Shown here: piece by piece, positions 10,231-19,400 of the stretch
How positions within the stretch are numbered: the first letter of the stretch is position 1
How the letters are laid out: the number at the start of each line of letters is the position of its first letter
From: Microthrixaceae bacterium
Lineage (GTDB): Bacteria; Actinomycetota; Acidimicrobiia; Acidimicrobiales; Microtrichaceae
Length of the DNA: 64,000 bases
Reading direction: 5' to 3'
NCBI GenBank assembly: GCA_020845705.1
Contig: JADLFH010000016.1
Coordinates: 1-64,000 of the forward strand
Notes under the pieces: model-generated
What the model was told of the DNA's origin: nothing
The model's database searches: none
Seen by the model: the letters and a program-made list of their open reading frames with translations, nothing else
Translations under genes and position numbers: made by a program

Positions 10231-10248
10231 TATACCCCACGGGGTATA
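10231..10248. promoter_or_regulatory. CsoR/CstR-type operator palindrome
   Basis: TATACCCCACGGGGTATA is a perfect 8+2+8 inverted repeat. Copper-sensing CsoR and persulfide-sensing CstR repressors bind such TACCCC/GGGGTA palindromes. It lies 60 bp upstream of the rhodanese GTG, where a repressor would block the operon. No CsoR-family gene is present in the window. The persulfide (CstR-like) reading is favoured because the controlled genes are rhodanese and thioredoxin. Confidence 0.72.
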
Positions 10249-10280
10249 TTCCCAGACCGGAGCAGCACCTCACAGCAACT

Positions 10281-10347
10281 CCCGAGGACAATTCGACCAC
10301 GGGCGGTCGTATTGTCCTCGGGAATCGGATTGAGGCAGGAGGGACCG
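10281..10347. repeat. Dispersed palindromic repeat, family A copy 2
   Basis: Strong hairpin: CCCGAGGACAAT (10281-10292) is exactly complementary to ATTGTCCTCGGG (10311-10322), with inner arms CGACC/GGTCG. The tail GGATTGAGGCAGG...CCGG to 10347 is shared with copy 1 and, in part, with the clusters near 35.0 and 45.4 kb. It sits just downstream of the tetR stop, so it could also act as a transcript terminator for that gene. Confidence 0.8.
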
Positions 10348-10362
10348 GTGCTGCTGGGTGAT

Positions 10363-10971
10363 TCAGTCCGCGGTCGGTCCTGGTCCGAGTCCTTCGGAGA
10401 GGCGCGTGAATGCCTCGCCGACGATGTCCGGTAGCGGCTCCTTGTGGCCGGTCTCGAGCCAGTGTCGAAGGGATGCTCTCATGGCCGCCAAGCCTGCGGC
10501 GGCGAGGAGTCGGGGTGCCGGATCCGCGCTATCCGTGCCGGCGCGCACCGCGATCGTCTCGGACAGCGTGTCCTCCCAGCCCGCCTGGAGTTGCAGGCTG
10601 CGGGCGTAGACCGACGGTGCGTCGATCATGATCGTGAAGCGCCGGATGAGGGCTGACCGCTGGCTCTGGTAGTCGATCGCGACTGCCGCGAAGGCGGCCT
10701 GTAGTGCAGCCCAGGGAGCCTCGTTCGTCGGCCGCCGGTCGAGCTCGTCGATGATGCGATTCAGGCGGTCGGCGTAGTCGGCGAGTACGACGTCCTCCTT
10801 GGTGGGGAAGTACGAGAAGAACGTCCGTGGGGCGATGTCGGCTGCTCGGGCGATGTCTTCGATGGTGGTTGCCTCGAAGCCCCTCGTCTCGAACAGGTCG
10901 AGAGCAGCGGCCTCGATCCTCCGGTGCCGTTCCTGTCGCTTTCGTTGGCGCAACCCGACCGGATCCGTCAC
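10363..10971 (-). CDS. TetR family transcriptional repressor
   Basis: A 202-residue TetR regulator. The N-terminal helix-turn-helix spans about residues 12-55 (IEAAALDLFETRGFEATTIEDIA then FFSYFPTKED), followed by a helical ligand domain. The GTG at 10971 is chosen because a longer frame would run through the operator. It is divergent from the MmpL exporter with a 32-bp palindrome between the two starts, the usual arrangement for a local repressor of an exporter. Confidence 0.92.
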   Translation of the reverse strand: MTDPVGLRQRKRQERHRRIEAAALDLFETRGFEATTIEDIARAADIAPRTFFSYFPTKEDVVLADYADRLNRIIDELDRRPTNEAPWAALQAAFAAVAIDYQSQRSALIRRFTIMIDAPSVYARSLQLQAGWEDTLSETIAVRAGTDSADPAPRLLAAAGLAAMRASLRHWLETGHKEPLPDIVGEAFTRLSEGLGPGPTAD

Positions 10972-10980
10972 GCAACGATC

Positions 10981-11023
10981 TTGACAGATCAGTGCAGAAA
11001 CTGCAAATATGCAGTGACTGCAC
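10981..11023 (+). promoter_or_regulatory. mmpL promoter with overlapping TetR operator
   Basis: A TTGACA -35 box (10981-10986) is followed about 18 bp later by AAATAT (11005-11010). A 32-bp palindrome at 10992-11023 covers the region: GTGCAG/CTGCAC outer arms and CTGCA/TGCAG inner arms around AATA. A repressor bound here would block the mmpL promoter and probably tetR as well. An RBS (GGAGG at 11029-11033) stands 7 nt before the ATG. Confidence 0.7.
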
Positions 11024-11040
11024 AAAGTGGAGGCCCTCAG

Positions 11041-13242
11041 ATGTCGAACTGGCTGTACCGGTTGGGTCGCTTCGCGGCTTCGAGGCGAGTTCTGGTCGTG
11101 GTGGCCTGGCTGATAGCGGCCGTCGGACTCGTGGCTGCCGACCGTGGTCTCGGTGGCGCGACGGTGGACAACTTCGAGATCCCCGGGGTTGAGTCACAAC
11201 AGGCGATCGAACTGTTGGGTGACCGATTCGAGGAGCGAGCAGGGGCATCGGCGATGGTCGTGTTCCACGTAACCGACGGTGGGGTCAAGGACCCAGCGGT
11301 TGCTGCGGGGGTGCAGGCCACCGTCGAGCGGGTGCGTGCTCTGGATCATGTGGTTGCCGTTACAGATCCTCTCTCCACCCCGCGCTCCACGTCCCCCGAC
11401 GGGCGCACCGCCTTCGCCGCGGTGCAGTTCGATGCATCGACCGCGGAGTTGGGTCGGGAGGCACTGCACATGCTCTTCGACACAGCGGGGCCGGCCGAGG
11501 CCGCCGGAGTGCAGGTCGAGTTCGGCGGTGAGCTGCCGACGGTGCTGAAGGAGCGAACGACCGGCCCAGCGGAGATGATCGGGATCATCGCCGCTTTGAT
11601 CGTGCTGTTCGTCGCATTCCGCAGCGTCTACGCCACGGCCATGCCGCTCGGCGTCGCCGTGGTAGGACTGGTGATGGGGCTGTCGCTGGTCGGGCTCGTT
11701 GCAGCGGTCGTGGACATCCCGTCTGTGGCGCCCCGCCTGGGAACGATGATCGGTCTCGGGGTCGGCATCGACTACGCGCTCTTCGTGTTGAGCCGCCATC
11801 GTGACCAACTCGAGACCGGCATGGCGGTGGAGGAGTCGATCGCCCGCACCAACGCGACCGCAGGCCTGGCGGTGGTGGTAGCAGGCGGAACGGTCGTCGT
11901 GGCGATCCTCGGGTTGCAGCTCGCGGACATCCCGTTCGTAGCGGCGCTCGGCTACTCGGCCTCGTTGGTCGTCGCCGTCGCGGTTGTGGTCGCCATCACG
12001 TTGCTGCCGGCGCTCTTGGCGTTCGCTGGAGCACGGGTCCTGCCCCGCTCGCATCGTCTGGGCCACGCACCTGTCGACACCTCAACCGGGGAGGTCGAGC
12101 TCGTGGGGGCCGCTCAGATGGGGACGGGCCACAGCGGGTGGGTGCGCTGGGCGCACTGGGTGGCCCACCATCCGTGGCGGTCCTCGATAGCGGCCACGCT
12201 GACCCTGGTGGTGATGGCCGTGCCGGTGCTCGAAATGCGTCTGGGACAAGCCGACGCCGGCACCGATCCGCCGTCCACAACTCAACGTCGCGCCTATGAC
12301 CTGCTGGCCCGAGGGTTCGGCGAGGGTTTCAACGGCCCCTTGTTGGTGGTGGTGGACCTCGGGGACAGCGCCGATGACTCGGTTCTGGATCGGGTCGTCA
12401 CCTCGGTCGGTGGCGATCCCGGGGTGCAGGCCGTCTCACCTCCGGCGATGAACAACGCCCGAGACACTGCGCTGCTGACGGCGATCCCGACGACCAAACC
12501 CCAGGACGCGGCCACGGCCGAACTTGTCCACCGCCTTCGTGACGACGCCCTACCGAGGGCCACCGCCGGCTCGGGTGCAACCGCGCTGGTGGGTGGGCCG
12601 ACCGCGGGGTTCATCGATCAGTCCGACAGGATCGCAGACCGGCTCCCGTGGTTCATCGCTGCGGTGGTGTCGCTGTCGTTCCTCCTGCTGATGGCGGTGT
12701 TCCGCTCGATCCTTGTCCCGCTCAAGGCAGCCCTCTTGAACCTGTTGTCCATCGGCGCGGCATACGGGGTGGTGGTCGCCGTGTTCCAGTGGGGCTGGGG
12801 GCGCGGCCTCATCGGGCTGGAGGAGCCGGTCCCGATCGCCTCGTTCGTGCCGATGATGATGTTCGCGATCCTCTTCGGGCTGTCGATGGACTACGAGGTG
12901 TTCATCCTCTCCCGCATCCGTGAGGAGTACCACCGGGGTCACAGCAACATCGACAGCGTGATCGAAGGCCTCGGAGCCACCGCGAAGGTCATCACCGCTG
13001 CTGCGCTCATCATGATCAGCGTGTTCCTGGGCTTCGTCGTCTCCGACGACCCGGTCGTCAAGATGATGGGTGTGGGTCTGGCAACGGCCGTGGCGGTTGA
13101 TGCGACCGTGGTGCGGATGGTGCTGGTCCCCTCGACGATGGCGCTGGTGGGCGATCCGAACTGGTGGCTACCGAGATGGCTGGACCGACTGTTGCCCAGG
13201 ATCGACATCGAGGGCGATGCAGAACCGGTTGAACCGAGTTGA
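11041..13242 (+). CDS. MMPL/RND family transporter
   Basis: A 733-residue inner-membrane proton-driven exporter with two tandem MMPL domains. Each has a large extracytoplasmic loop and about six helices; the proton-relay motifs are GIDYALFVLSRHRD (about residue 243) and SMDYEVFILSRIREEY (about residue 615). The ATG at 11041 has GGAGG at proper distance; upstream in-frame sequence is the tetR-mmpL operator. Relatives export lipids or drugs in mycobacteria; at this size it lacks the long C-terminal tail of MmpL3. Its cargo is unknown, and it is probably induced by whatever binds the divergent TetR. Confidence 0.93.
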   Translation: MSNWLYRLGRFAASRRVLVVVAWLIAAVGLVAADRGLGGATVDNFEIPGVESQQAIELLGDRFEERAGASAMVVFHVTDGGVKDPAVAAGVQATVERVRALDHVVAVTDPLSTPRSTSPDGRTAFAAVQFDASTAELGREALHMLFDTAGPAEAAGVQVEFGGELPTVLKERTTGPAEMIGIIAALIVLFVAFRSVYATAMPLGVAVVGLVMGLSLVGLVAAVVDIPSVAPRLGTMIGLGVGIDYALFVLSRHRDQLETGMAVEESIARTNATAGLAVVVAGGTVVVAILGLQLADIPFVAALGYSASLVVAVAVVVAITLLPALLAFAGARVLPRSHRLGHAPVDTSTGEVELVGAAQMGTGHSGWVRWAHWVAHHPWRSSIAATLTLVVMAVPVLEMRLGQADAGTDPPSTTQRRAYDLLARGFGEGFNGPLLVVVDLGDSADDSVLDRVVTSVGGDPGVQAVSPPAMNNARDTALLTAIPTTKPQDAATAELVHRLRDDALPRATAGSGATALVGGPTAGFIDQSDRIADRLPWFIAAVVSLSFLLLMAVFRSILVPLKAALLNLLSIGAAYGVVVAVFQWGWGRGLIGLEEPVPIASFVPMMMFAILFGLSMDYEVFILSRIREEYHRGHSNIDSVIEGLGATAKVITAAALIMISVFLGFVVSDDPVVKMMGVGLATAVAVDATVVRMVLVPSTMALVGDPNWWLPRWLDRLLPRIDIEGDAEPVEPS

Positions 13243-13256
13243 GGGCATTGACCTAA

Positions 13257-13750
13257 CCGTGGCGCGGCAGGTCCCTCGTCTACGGCGAGTACTCCCGGTC
13301 CCGCTTCGACGACCGCCTCGCAGAGGTCGTGTCGACGCTGCTGCGGACGGGCGAGGCGCCCGAGGACGTGGAGGCCCGACTCGCCTCGGGGATCCAACGC
13401 CACGTCTACGACGCCTTCGAGGCGTCGGACCCCGACGAGGAACCGGCGTCGTTCGCGTTCGTCGTGCCGAGTCGGCTCACCCGGGGCTCGGCCGACTTCG
13501 CCCACGAGGGGGACGAGCTCTTCCCGATCGCCGGCCTGCTCGACCCCGTGACCAAGCAGCTCCTCTGGTCGTCGCTGTGCCCATGGTGCTCGACCGCTAC
13601 CCGAGATCATCGCCGACCTCCCGCTCGAGGACGCCTTCGCGACCGCCCGCCACCCTCCGGGGCGGCCGTGTGTGTTGGGTCGTCGGCCAGGACGGCTCCC
13701 CGGGCTCGACGGCCACCCGACGAGGGCACTGGGGCTGTCCCTTCGCCTAG
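13257..13750 (+). pseudogene. Degraded gene of unknown function
   Basis: Protein-like sequence runs in frame from about 13272 (LVYGEYSRSRFDDRLAEVVS, then EAPEDVEARLASGIQRHVY) but has no plausible start after the TAA at 13254. After LLWSSL near 13578 the sense continues only by changing frame: MVLDRY in the next frame, PEIIADLPLEDAFATARH in the third, then CWVVGQDG. This pattern of successive frameshifts marks a decayed coding region, or less likely clustered sequencing errors. The family is unknown to me. It lies between mmpL and the type VII-like island; 13751-13925 holds nothing I can name. Confidence 0.5.
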
Positions 13751-13925
13751 GGCGGACCGGGGACCGCGTAGACGAGCCCGTCCGACCCAACACGTCGAGC
13801 GCATCGGTGAGCTGTGCCGAAGCGTCGGAACTACCGTGGCACCGCCCCAGCGCTGGCGCCGGCTCATCTGAGCCGGGTCCTCCGTCCGCCCGCGCCGGTA
13901 GCGTCCGGTCCGAGAGAGGAGGTCG

Positions 13926-15119
13926 GTGGTGGACGACACGTCGAGCGGGCAACCCATGATCCCCGGTTACCGGGACCTCGAGCTCATCGGGCGGGGCGGG
14001 TTCGCCGCCGTGTACCGGGCCCACGACGACGCCCGGAACCGGACGGTGGCGATCAAGGTGTTGACTCTGGGGCTCGACGATCCGGTCGGGCGTTCGCTCT
14101 TCGACCGCGAGGCGAAGGGCGCCGGGTCGCTGTCGGACCACCCCCACATCGTCACGCTCTACGACTCGGGCTTCCTGGCCGACGGTCGGCCGTACCTGGT
14201 GATGGAGCACTGCCCGCACGGCTCGGTTCGGGTCGCGGCCGATGAGCCGGCCTCGCTGGAGGACGTCCTCGAGCTCGGGGTGAAGCTGGCCGGAGCGCTG
14301 GCCACCGCCCACGCCCGCGGCATCCTCCACCGCGACGTGAAGCCCGAGAACGTGCTGGTGACCCAGTACCACGAGCCGGCGCTGTGCGACTTCGGCATCG
14401 CGTCGATGGCCGACCGTGGTGATGCCACCACGCTCCACGCCATGACGCCCACCTACGCGGCGCCCGAGGTGCTGGACCTGGGCAAGGCCTCCGAGGCGTC
14501 CGATCTATACAGCCTCGGCGCGACCCTCTACCGGCTGCTGGCCGGCCGACCGCCGTTCGGGTCGGCAACCACCGATGGGCTCCACCGCTTCCTGACCAGC
14601 GTCGTGGCCGAGCCGCTCCCGCCGATCGGCCGCGACGACGTCCCGGCGGTCGTCGAGGATCTGTTGCGGTCGTGCATGGCCAAGTCGCCGGCGGACCGGC
14701 CGGCCTCGGCGGAGCAGCTCGGTCGTTCGCTCCAGGAGGCGCAGCGGGCGCTCGGCCTCGAGCCCACGCGGCTGACCGTGGGTACCGCCTCGATGACATC
14801 GCCGTTGACCGGCGGTGGATCGATGAGCGCGCCCGACGCGGTCACCAGCGCCGGAGCGCCAGCGGCCCCGTCCACCCGGGAGGGCGACGGGTCGGCCGCG
14901 GACAGCTTGGCGCCACCTCCCCCGTCGCCGTCGCGCTCGGGCGCGGCCGACGAGGGGGAGCGCACGGTGGCCGGTCGCCGCCGGGTCCGGGTGGCCGATG
15001 CGTCGGCCGACGCGGCGGCGGACCTGCTCTCCCCGGGTCCGCCGCTGTGGTTGTTGGTCCTGGTGACCACGGCCGTGGCGCTCGTGGTCGCTCTGGTGGT
15101 TTTCCTCGGGTTCCGCTGA
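13926..15119 (+). CDS. Membrane-anchored Hanks-type Ser/Thr protein kinase
   Basis: A 397-residue kinase with all core motifs: glycine loop IGRGGFAAVY (21-30), Lys44 in VAIK, catalytic loop HRDVKPEN (135-142), DFG (155-157) and APE near 179. The kinase domain ends about residue 280; a Pro/Ala/Ser-rich linker follows, then one membrane helix at the very C-terminus (about 374-396) with no extracellular sensor domain. GTG at 13926 (or 13929) follows AGAGGAGG. Its position next to the FHA-bearing FtsK protein suggests that the FHA domain reads its phosphothreonine marks. Confidence 0.92.
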   Translation: MVDDTSSGQPMIPGYRDLELIGRGGFAAVYRAHDDARNRTVAIKVLTLGLDDPVGRSLFDREAKGAGSLSDHPHIVTLYDSGFLADGRPYLVMEHCPHGSVRVAADEPASLEDVLELGVKLAGALATAHARGILHRDVKPENVLVTQYHEPALCDFGIASMADRGDATTLHAMTPTYAAPEVLDLGKASEASDLYSLGATLYRLLAGRPPFGSATTDGLHRFLTSVVAEPLPPIGRDDVPAVVEDLLRSCMAKSPADRPASAEQLGRSLQEAQRALGLEPTRLTVGTASMTSPLTGGGSMSAPDAVTSAGAPAAPSTREGDGSAADSLAPPPPSPSRSGAADEGERTVAGRRRVRVADASADAAADLLSPGPPLWLLVLVTTAVALVVALVVFLGFR

Positions 15120-15140
15120 CGGACGAGGTCGGGGCCGACG

Positions 15141-16301
15141 TCAGCTGCAGGGTGCGGTCACCGCCGGGGAGAGCATCGTGTACGTGGTGCCTGCGCTCTG
15201 GACGGTCCATTCGACCCAGACGCTGATCGAGGAGCCCCCTCGGCGCTCGTAGTGGCCGGGGTAGTCCGTCAGGGTCGCCCAGGTGATCGGCGAGCTCGAG
15301 GGGGTCCGCAGCTCGCTGGCGGTGCCGCCGAGCGACGGCTGTGCCCACAGGCTGCTGGCGGTCACCCCGGCAGGTCGGACGAGCGGCGGCGGCCCGGTCA
15401 CCAGGTACCGCTCGCCGATGATGCCGTCGCGGCTGCCCACCAGGCAGGTCCCCGCCGAGAACGATGCCGGGGGCTGGCTGACCGGGGTCGCGGAGCCCGT
15501 GGCGTTGGCGACCGGCGAGACGCCGGCCGGGCCCGTGGCCTGGACGGTGCAGGAGTGGCTCTGGCCCACGGGGAGGGCCGGGAAGGCGATGGAGCGGGCC
15601 GAGGCCGCCGCGGCGAGGGTGGTCCCGCCGGTGGAGGTGCCGGACTTGCGGCAGGCCACGGCGTAGCCGCCAACGCTGCCCGACGCCGGAGCGTCCCAGT
15701 CGACGTGCACGACGAGGGGCTGTGAGCCGCGGGTGGCCGTGGTGCCGGCGAACCCGAGGCGCACCCGGGCGTTGCGCGGGGCGGAAGGGGCGGCGGGAGC
15801 CGCCGGGGTGGGGGTGACGGCGGGCGCTGGAGCAGCCGCCGGCGTGGGGGTGACGGCGGGCGCTGGAGCAGCCGCCGGCGTGGGGGTGACGGGCGTCGGG
15901 GCAGCACCCGAGGTGGCGGCGCTCGGGGTGGCGGCGCCCGCTGTGGCGGTCGAGCCGTTGGGGGTGCGGCTGGTCCCGGTGGAGCCGGCCCCCCCGTTTC
16001 TGCGGGTCGCCGCCGGGGCGGCGACGATCGGTGCATCGGCGACGGGTGCGGCAGCAGCAGGATCGAGCGGGGCGATCTCGGCGGCCCCCTCGACCGGCGC
16101 GGGTGCGGCATCGGCGGAGACCGGCACCGTGGTGCTGGTGACCGCAGCGGCCGCCGCCGGACGGCGGGCCGCCGCAGCGGCGGTGGCGACGGTGGAGTCC
16201 TCGTCCCCGGTGCCGGCGAGCACCCCGATGCCGGCACCGGCGCCGACGATCACCCCGACGCTGATGGCGGCGATCCACTTGTTCCGAAGTGTCCTGGACA
16301 T
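15141..16301 (-). CDS. Secreted or membrane-anchored Pro/Ala-rich protein with FnIII-like domain
   Basis: A 386-residue envelope protein. A positively charged start and one hydrophobic segment (about residues 9-30) form a signal anchor. Residues 35-175 are low-complexity Ala/Pro/Thr, including tandem 12-residue units PTPAAAPAPAVT. A fibronectin type III-like domain follows (about 180-290: VRLGFAGTTATRG through SCTVQATGPAG), then a C-terminal region with Cys pairs. The ATG at 16301 has GGGAAGGA upstream. Transcribed away from the FtsK gene from a shared intergenic region; probably a surface partner of the type VII-like system, function unknown. Confidence 0.75.
   Translation of the reverse strand: MSRTLRNKWIAAISVGVIVGAGAGIGVLAGTGDEDSTVATAAAAARRPAAAAAVTSTTVPVSADAAPAPVEGAAEIAPLDPAAAAPVADAPIVAAPAATRRNGGAGSTGTSRTPNGSTATAGAATPSAATSGAAPTPVTPTPAAAPAPAVTPTPAAAPAPAVTPTPAAPAAPSAPRNARVRLGFAGTTATRGSQPLVVHVDWDAPASGSVGGYAVACRKSGTSTGGTTLAAAASARSIAFPALPVGQSHSCTVQATGPAGVSPVANATGSATPVSQPPASFSAGTCLVGSRDGIIGERYLVTGPPPLVRPAGVTASSLWAQPSLGGTASELRTPSSSPITWATLTDYPGHYERRGGSSISVWVEWTVQSAGTTYTMLSPAVTAPCS
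15799..15892. repeat. Tandem 36-bp coding repeat
   Basis: Two near-identical 36-bp units (15799-15834 and 15835-15870, differing at a single position) plus a partial third (15871 to about 15892). Each encodes 12 residues of Pro/Ala/Thr repeat in the FnIII-like protein. Such in-frame repeats often vary in copy number between strains. Confidence 0.85.
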
Positions 16302-16455
16302 GGTTCCTTCCCCGATCTCAGCTGACCCCCTCATGGTGCAGATCCTCGGCTGGTGGCTCTGGGGCGCCGATCACAGTGCGGCAGTGGCGGTCGTCACACC
16401 GTCGGGCGGATGGATCGCGCCCCTATGCTGCGGGCGAATTCACCTAGGAGCGACG

Positions 16456-19400
16456 ATGGACATCGCCGTGGAGATCCGGTGTGAGGGAACCGACGGGCTT
16501 CTCGTCGACATCTCGGCCGACGACGTGGCCCCAACCGGGAAGGTCGTCGCTCAGATGGCGAGGCTGGTCGGTGCGCTCGAGGGGTCCGACGCGTGGAACC
16601 ATCGCACGCGTCAACGGCTTGATGTCGGGGTGGCGATCGCTCGCTGCGGGCTCCGCTCCGGTGACACCGTCCATCTGGCCCCGGCCGGGTCGCCGCCGTC
16701 GTGGGCCGAGCGGGATCCCACGGTGCTGGCCCACCGCTTCGAGCTGCTCGTGGTGGGCGGCGCCGACGCCGGTCGTCGCGTGGCGCTGACGCCCGGGGAC
16801 GCCACCGTCGGCCGGGCCGAGTCGTGCACGCTCCGCCTCGACGACCCCGATGTGTCGCGCGAGCACCTCCACCTCGGTGTGGGGAAGGACGAGGTCCGGG
16901 TGACCGACCTGGGTTCGACCAACGGCACCGAGGTGGACGGTCGGGAGGTCACCGGCACCGTCGAGGTCCGCCCCGGCCAGGTGATCGCCGTCGGTTCCAG
17001 CGTGATCGCCCTGGCCGACCGGGCCGCGGAACGCGATCGTGCCGGGAACGTGTCGGTGCGGTCCGGTGGCCTCGACCTCAGCCGCCCGCCGCGGGTGGCG
17101 CACCGTCCCCCAGCCGTCGTCGTCCGCCAGCCCGAGGTCCCGGTGAAGCCGGGCGGGTTCCGCATCCCGATGTCGGCCGCCCTCGCCCCCGTACTCATGG
17201 GTGCGGTGATGGCCGTGGCGATCGGTCCGCAGATGCTCCTGTTCGCCCTGATGGGCCCCGTGATGCTGCTCTTCACCGCATGGGAGGACCGGCGGGGCGG
17301 CCACGCCCTCTACCGATCGGGGGTGGAGGCCTTCGAGCGCGAGTTCGCGACCTTCGAGTCGGCCGCCATGGCCGCGCAGCAGTCCGTATTGGAGTCCCTC
17401 CGCCGCTCGGGTCCCGACGCCGCCGACCTCGTCGGTCGCGCCGTGGGGATCCGCGCCGACCTGTGGGAACGACGCCCCGACGACGCCGACTTCCTGTCGC
17501 TGCGGGTCGGGGTCGCCGACCCACCCACCAGCGTCCGCTTCGAGGGCGGCGTCCATCCGCTGGGCGATCCGGAGCTGGCGGCGCGCGTCACCCGAGTGCT
17601 CGAGCGCCATGCCGTCGACCCCGACGTTCCCCTCGCCGTCGAGCTGCGCCGAAGCGGCGTGGCCGGCATCGCCGGGCCGCCCCAGGTGCGCGACGCGACG
17701 CTCCGCTGGTGGGTGGTGCAGCTCACCACGCTGCACAGCCCGAGGGACCTCGGCGTGGCGATCCTCTGCGACGAGGGGAACGTGCCGGCCTGGGAGTGGA
17801 CGCGTTGGCTCCCCCACGTCCTGGGTCCCTCGGCCACGGGGGAACGTCGGCGTCGCCTCGGTGCCGGGGCGGAGGCCGCCCGACTCCTGGCCGAGATCTC
17901 CCAGCTGATCGAGCACCGGGAGCTACAGCTGCGTCGGGCCGGTCCCGCGGCTGCGTCGTCGGGGTTCCAGCCGCTCGTCGTCGTGCTCGCCGGGATCACC
18001 GACCTCCCCGGCGATGTCATCGACCACGTGCTCGGTTCCGGCCCGGCGGTGGGGGTGATGTCGGTGGTGGCGGCGGCCGACGCGAGTCGGCTCCCGGGTC
18101 GCACCCGCTCCATCGTGGCGGTCGACGCGGGCGGCACCTGCCGGACCACCGAGGTGGCCAGCGGTACCACCAGCGTGGAGGGTATCGCCGACGGCGTGAG
18201 CGTGGACACCGCCACCGCGGCGGCCCGGGCGCTGGCGCCGCTCCGCGACGCCACCGCCGGCGACGGCGGCGGGTCGGTCCCCGACCGCTGCCTGGTCGTC
18301 GACACCCTCGAGCTGGGTCAGGTGGACGCGGCGGGCATCCTCGACCGCTGGGGTCGGCACGGTTTGGGCGACGACCTCGGGGCGCCCATCGGGCTCGGGG
18401 CCCGGGGTCCGGTCGTCCTCGACCTCCGCCGGGACGGCCCCCACGGCTTGGCCGCCGGCACCACCGGCGCCGGAAAGTCCGAGTTCCTCCAGAGCTTCGT
18501 GGTCAGCCTGGCTGCCACCTACCCGCCCTCGAAGCTCACCTTCGTGCTGGTCGACTACAAGGGCGGCGCCGCGTTCAAGGACTGCGTGGACCTGCCCCAC
18601 ACCGTCGGGTTCTTCACCGACCTCGACGCCCACCTCGCCCAACGGGCGCTGATCTCGCTCAACGCCGAGCTCCGTCACCGCGAGGAGGTGCTCCGCGAGC
18701 ACGGCGCCAAGGACCTCATCGACCTCGAGCACGCCGCGCCGGCGTCCGCGCCGCCCAACCTCCTGATCGTCTTCGACGAGTTCGCCTTCCTCAAGCGGGA
18801 GGTGCCCGAGTTCGTCGCCGGGGTGATCGACATCGCCCAGCGGGGCCGCAGCCTCGGCGTGCACCTCCTGTTGGCCACCCAACGGCCGTCCGGTGTGGTC
18901 GACGACAACATCCGGGCCAACACCAACCTGCGCGTCGCGCTGCGGATGGCCGACGAGTCGGACTCGACCGACGTCATCGACCGGGTCGATGCCGCCCACA
19001 TCCCGCGCTCGATCCCGGGCCGGGCCTACGTGCGGGTGGGTCACGGCGACGTGCGCCCCGTACAGACCTCCTACGCCAACGCCCGATCGGTGGCCGCCAG
19101 CGGTCCGTCGGTGGAGCTGCGCACCGTGGGCTTCTCGCCGACGGTGGGTGCGGGTGGAGCCGGCCCGGTCGGTCCGTCGTCGGAGGGGCCGACCGACCTC
19201 CAACGGCTGGTGGCGGCCATCGGTGACGCGTGCGGGCAGCTGGACCTCGCGCCGCCCCGCCCGCCCTGGTTGCCCGCACTCGGCGAGCAGCTCGACCTCG
19301 CCGCCCTGGCTCGCGGGGTACGGCCGCCGGCCGGGTCGAGCGAGCTGGTGGCGGTGCTCGGAACCGCCGACCAGCCGGAGCGCCAGCGCCAGGTCCCGTG

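Noticed and set aside
15733-16455. N-terminal extension of the FtsK-type protein
   Set aside because: The extension mirrors the low-complexity envelope protein on the other strand; a good RBS and a YukD-like start are at 16456.
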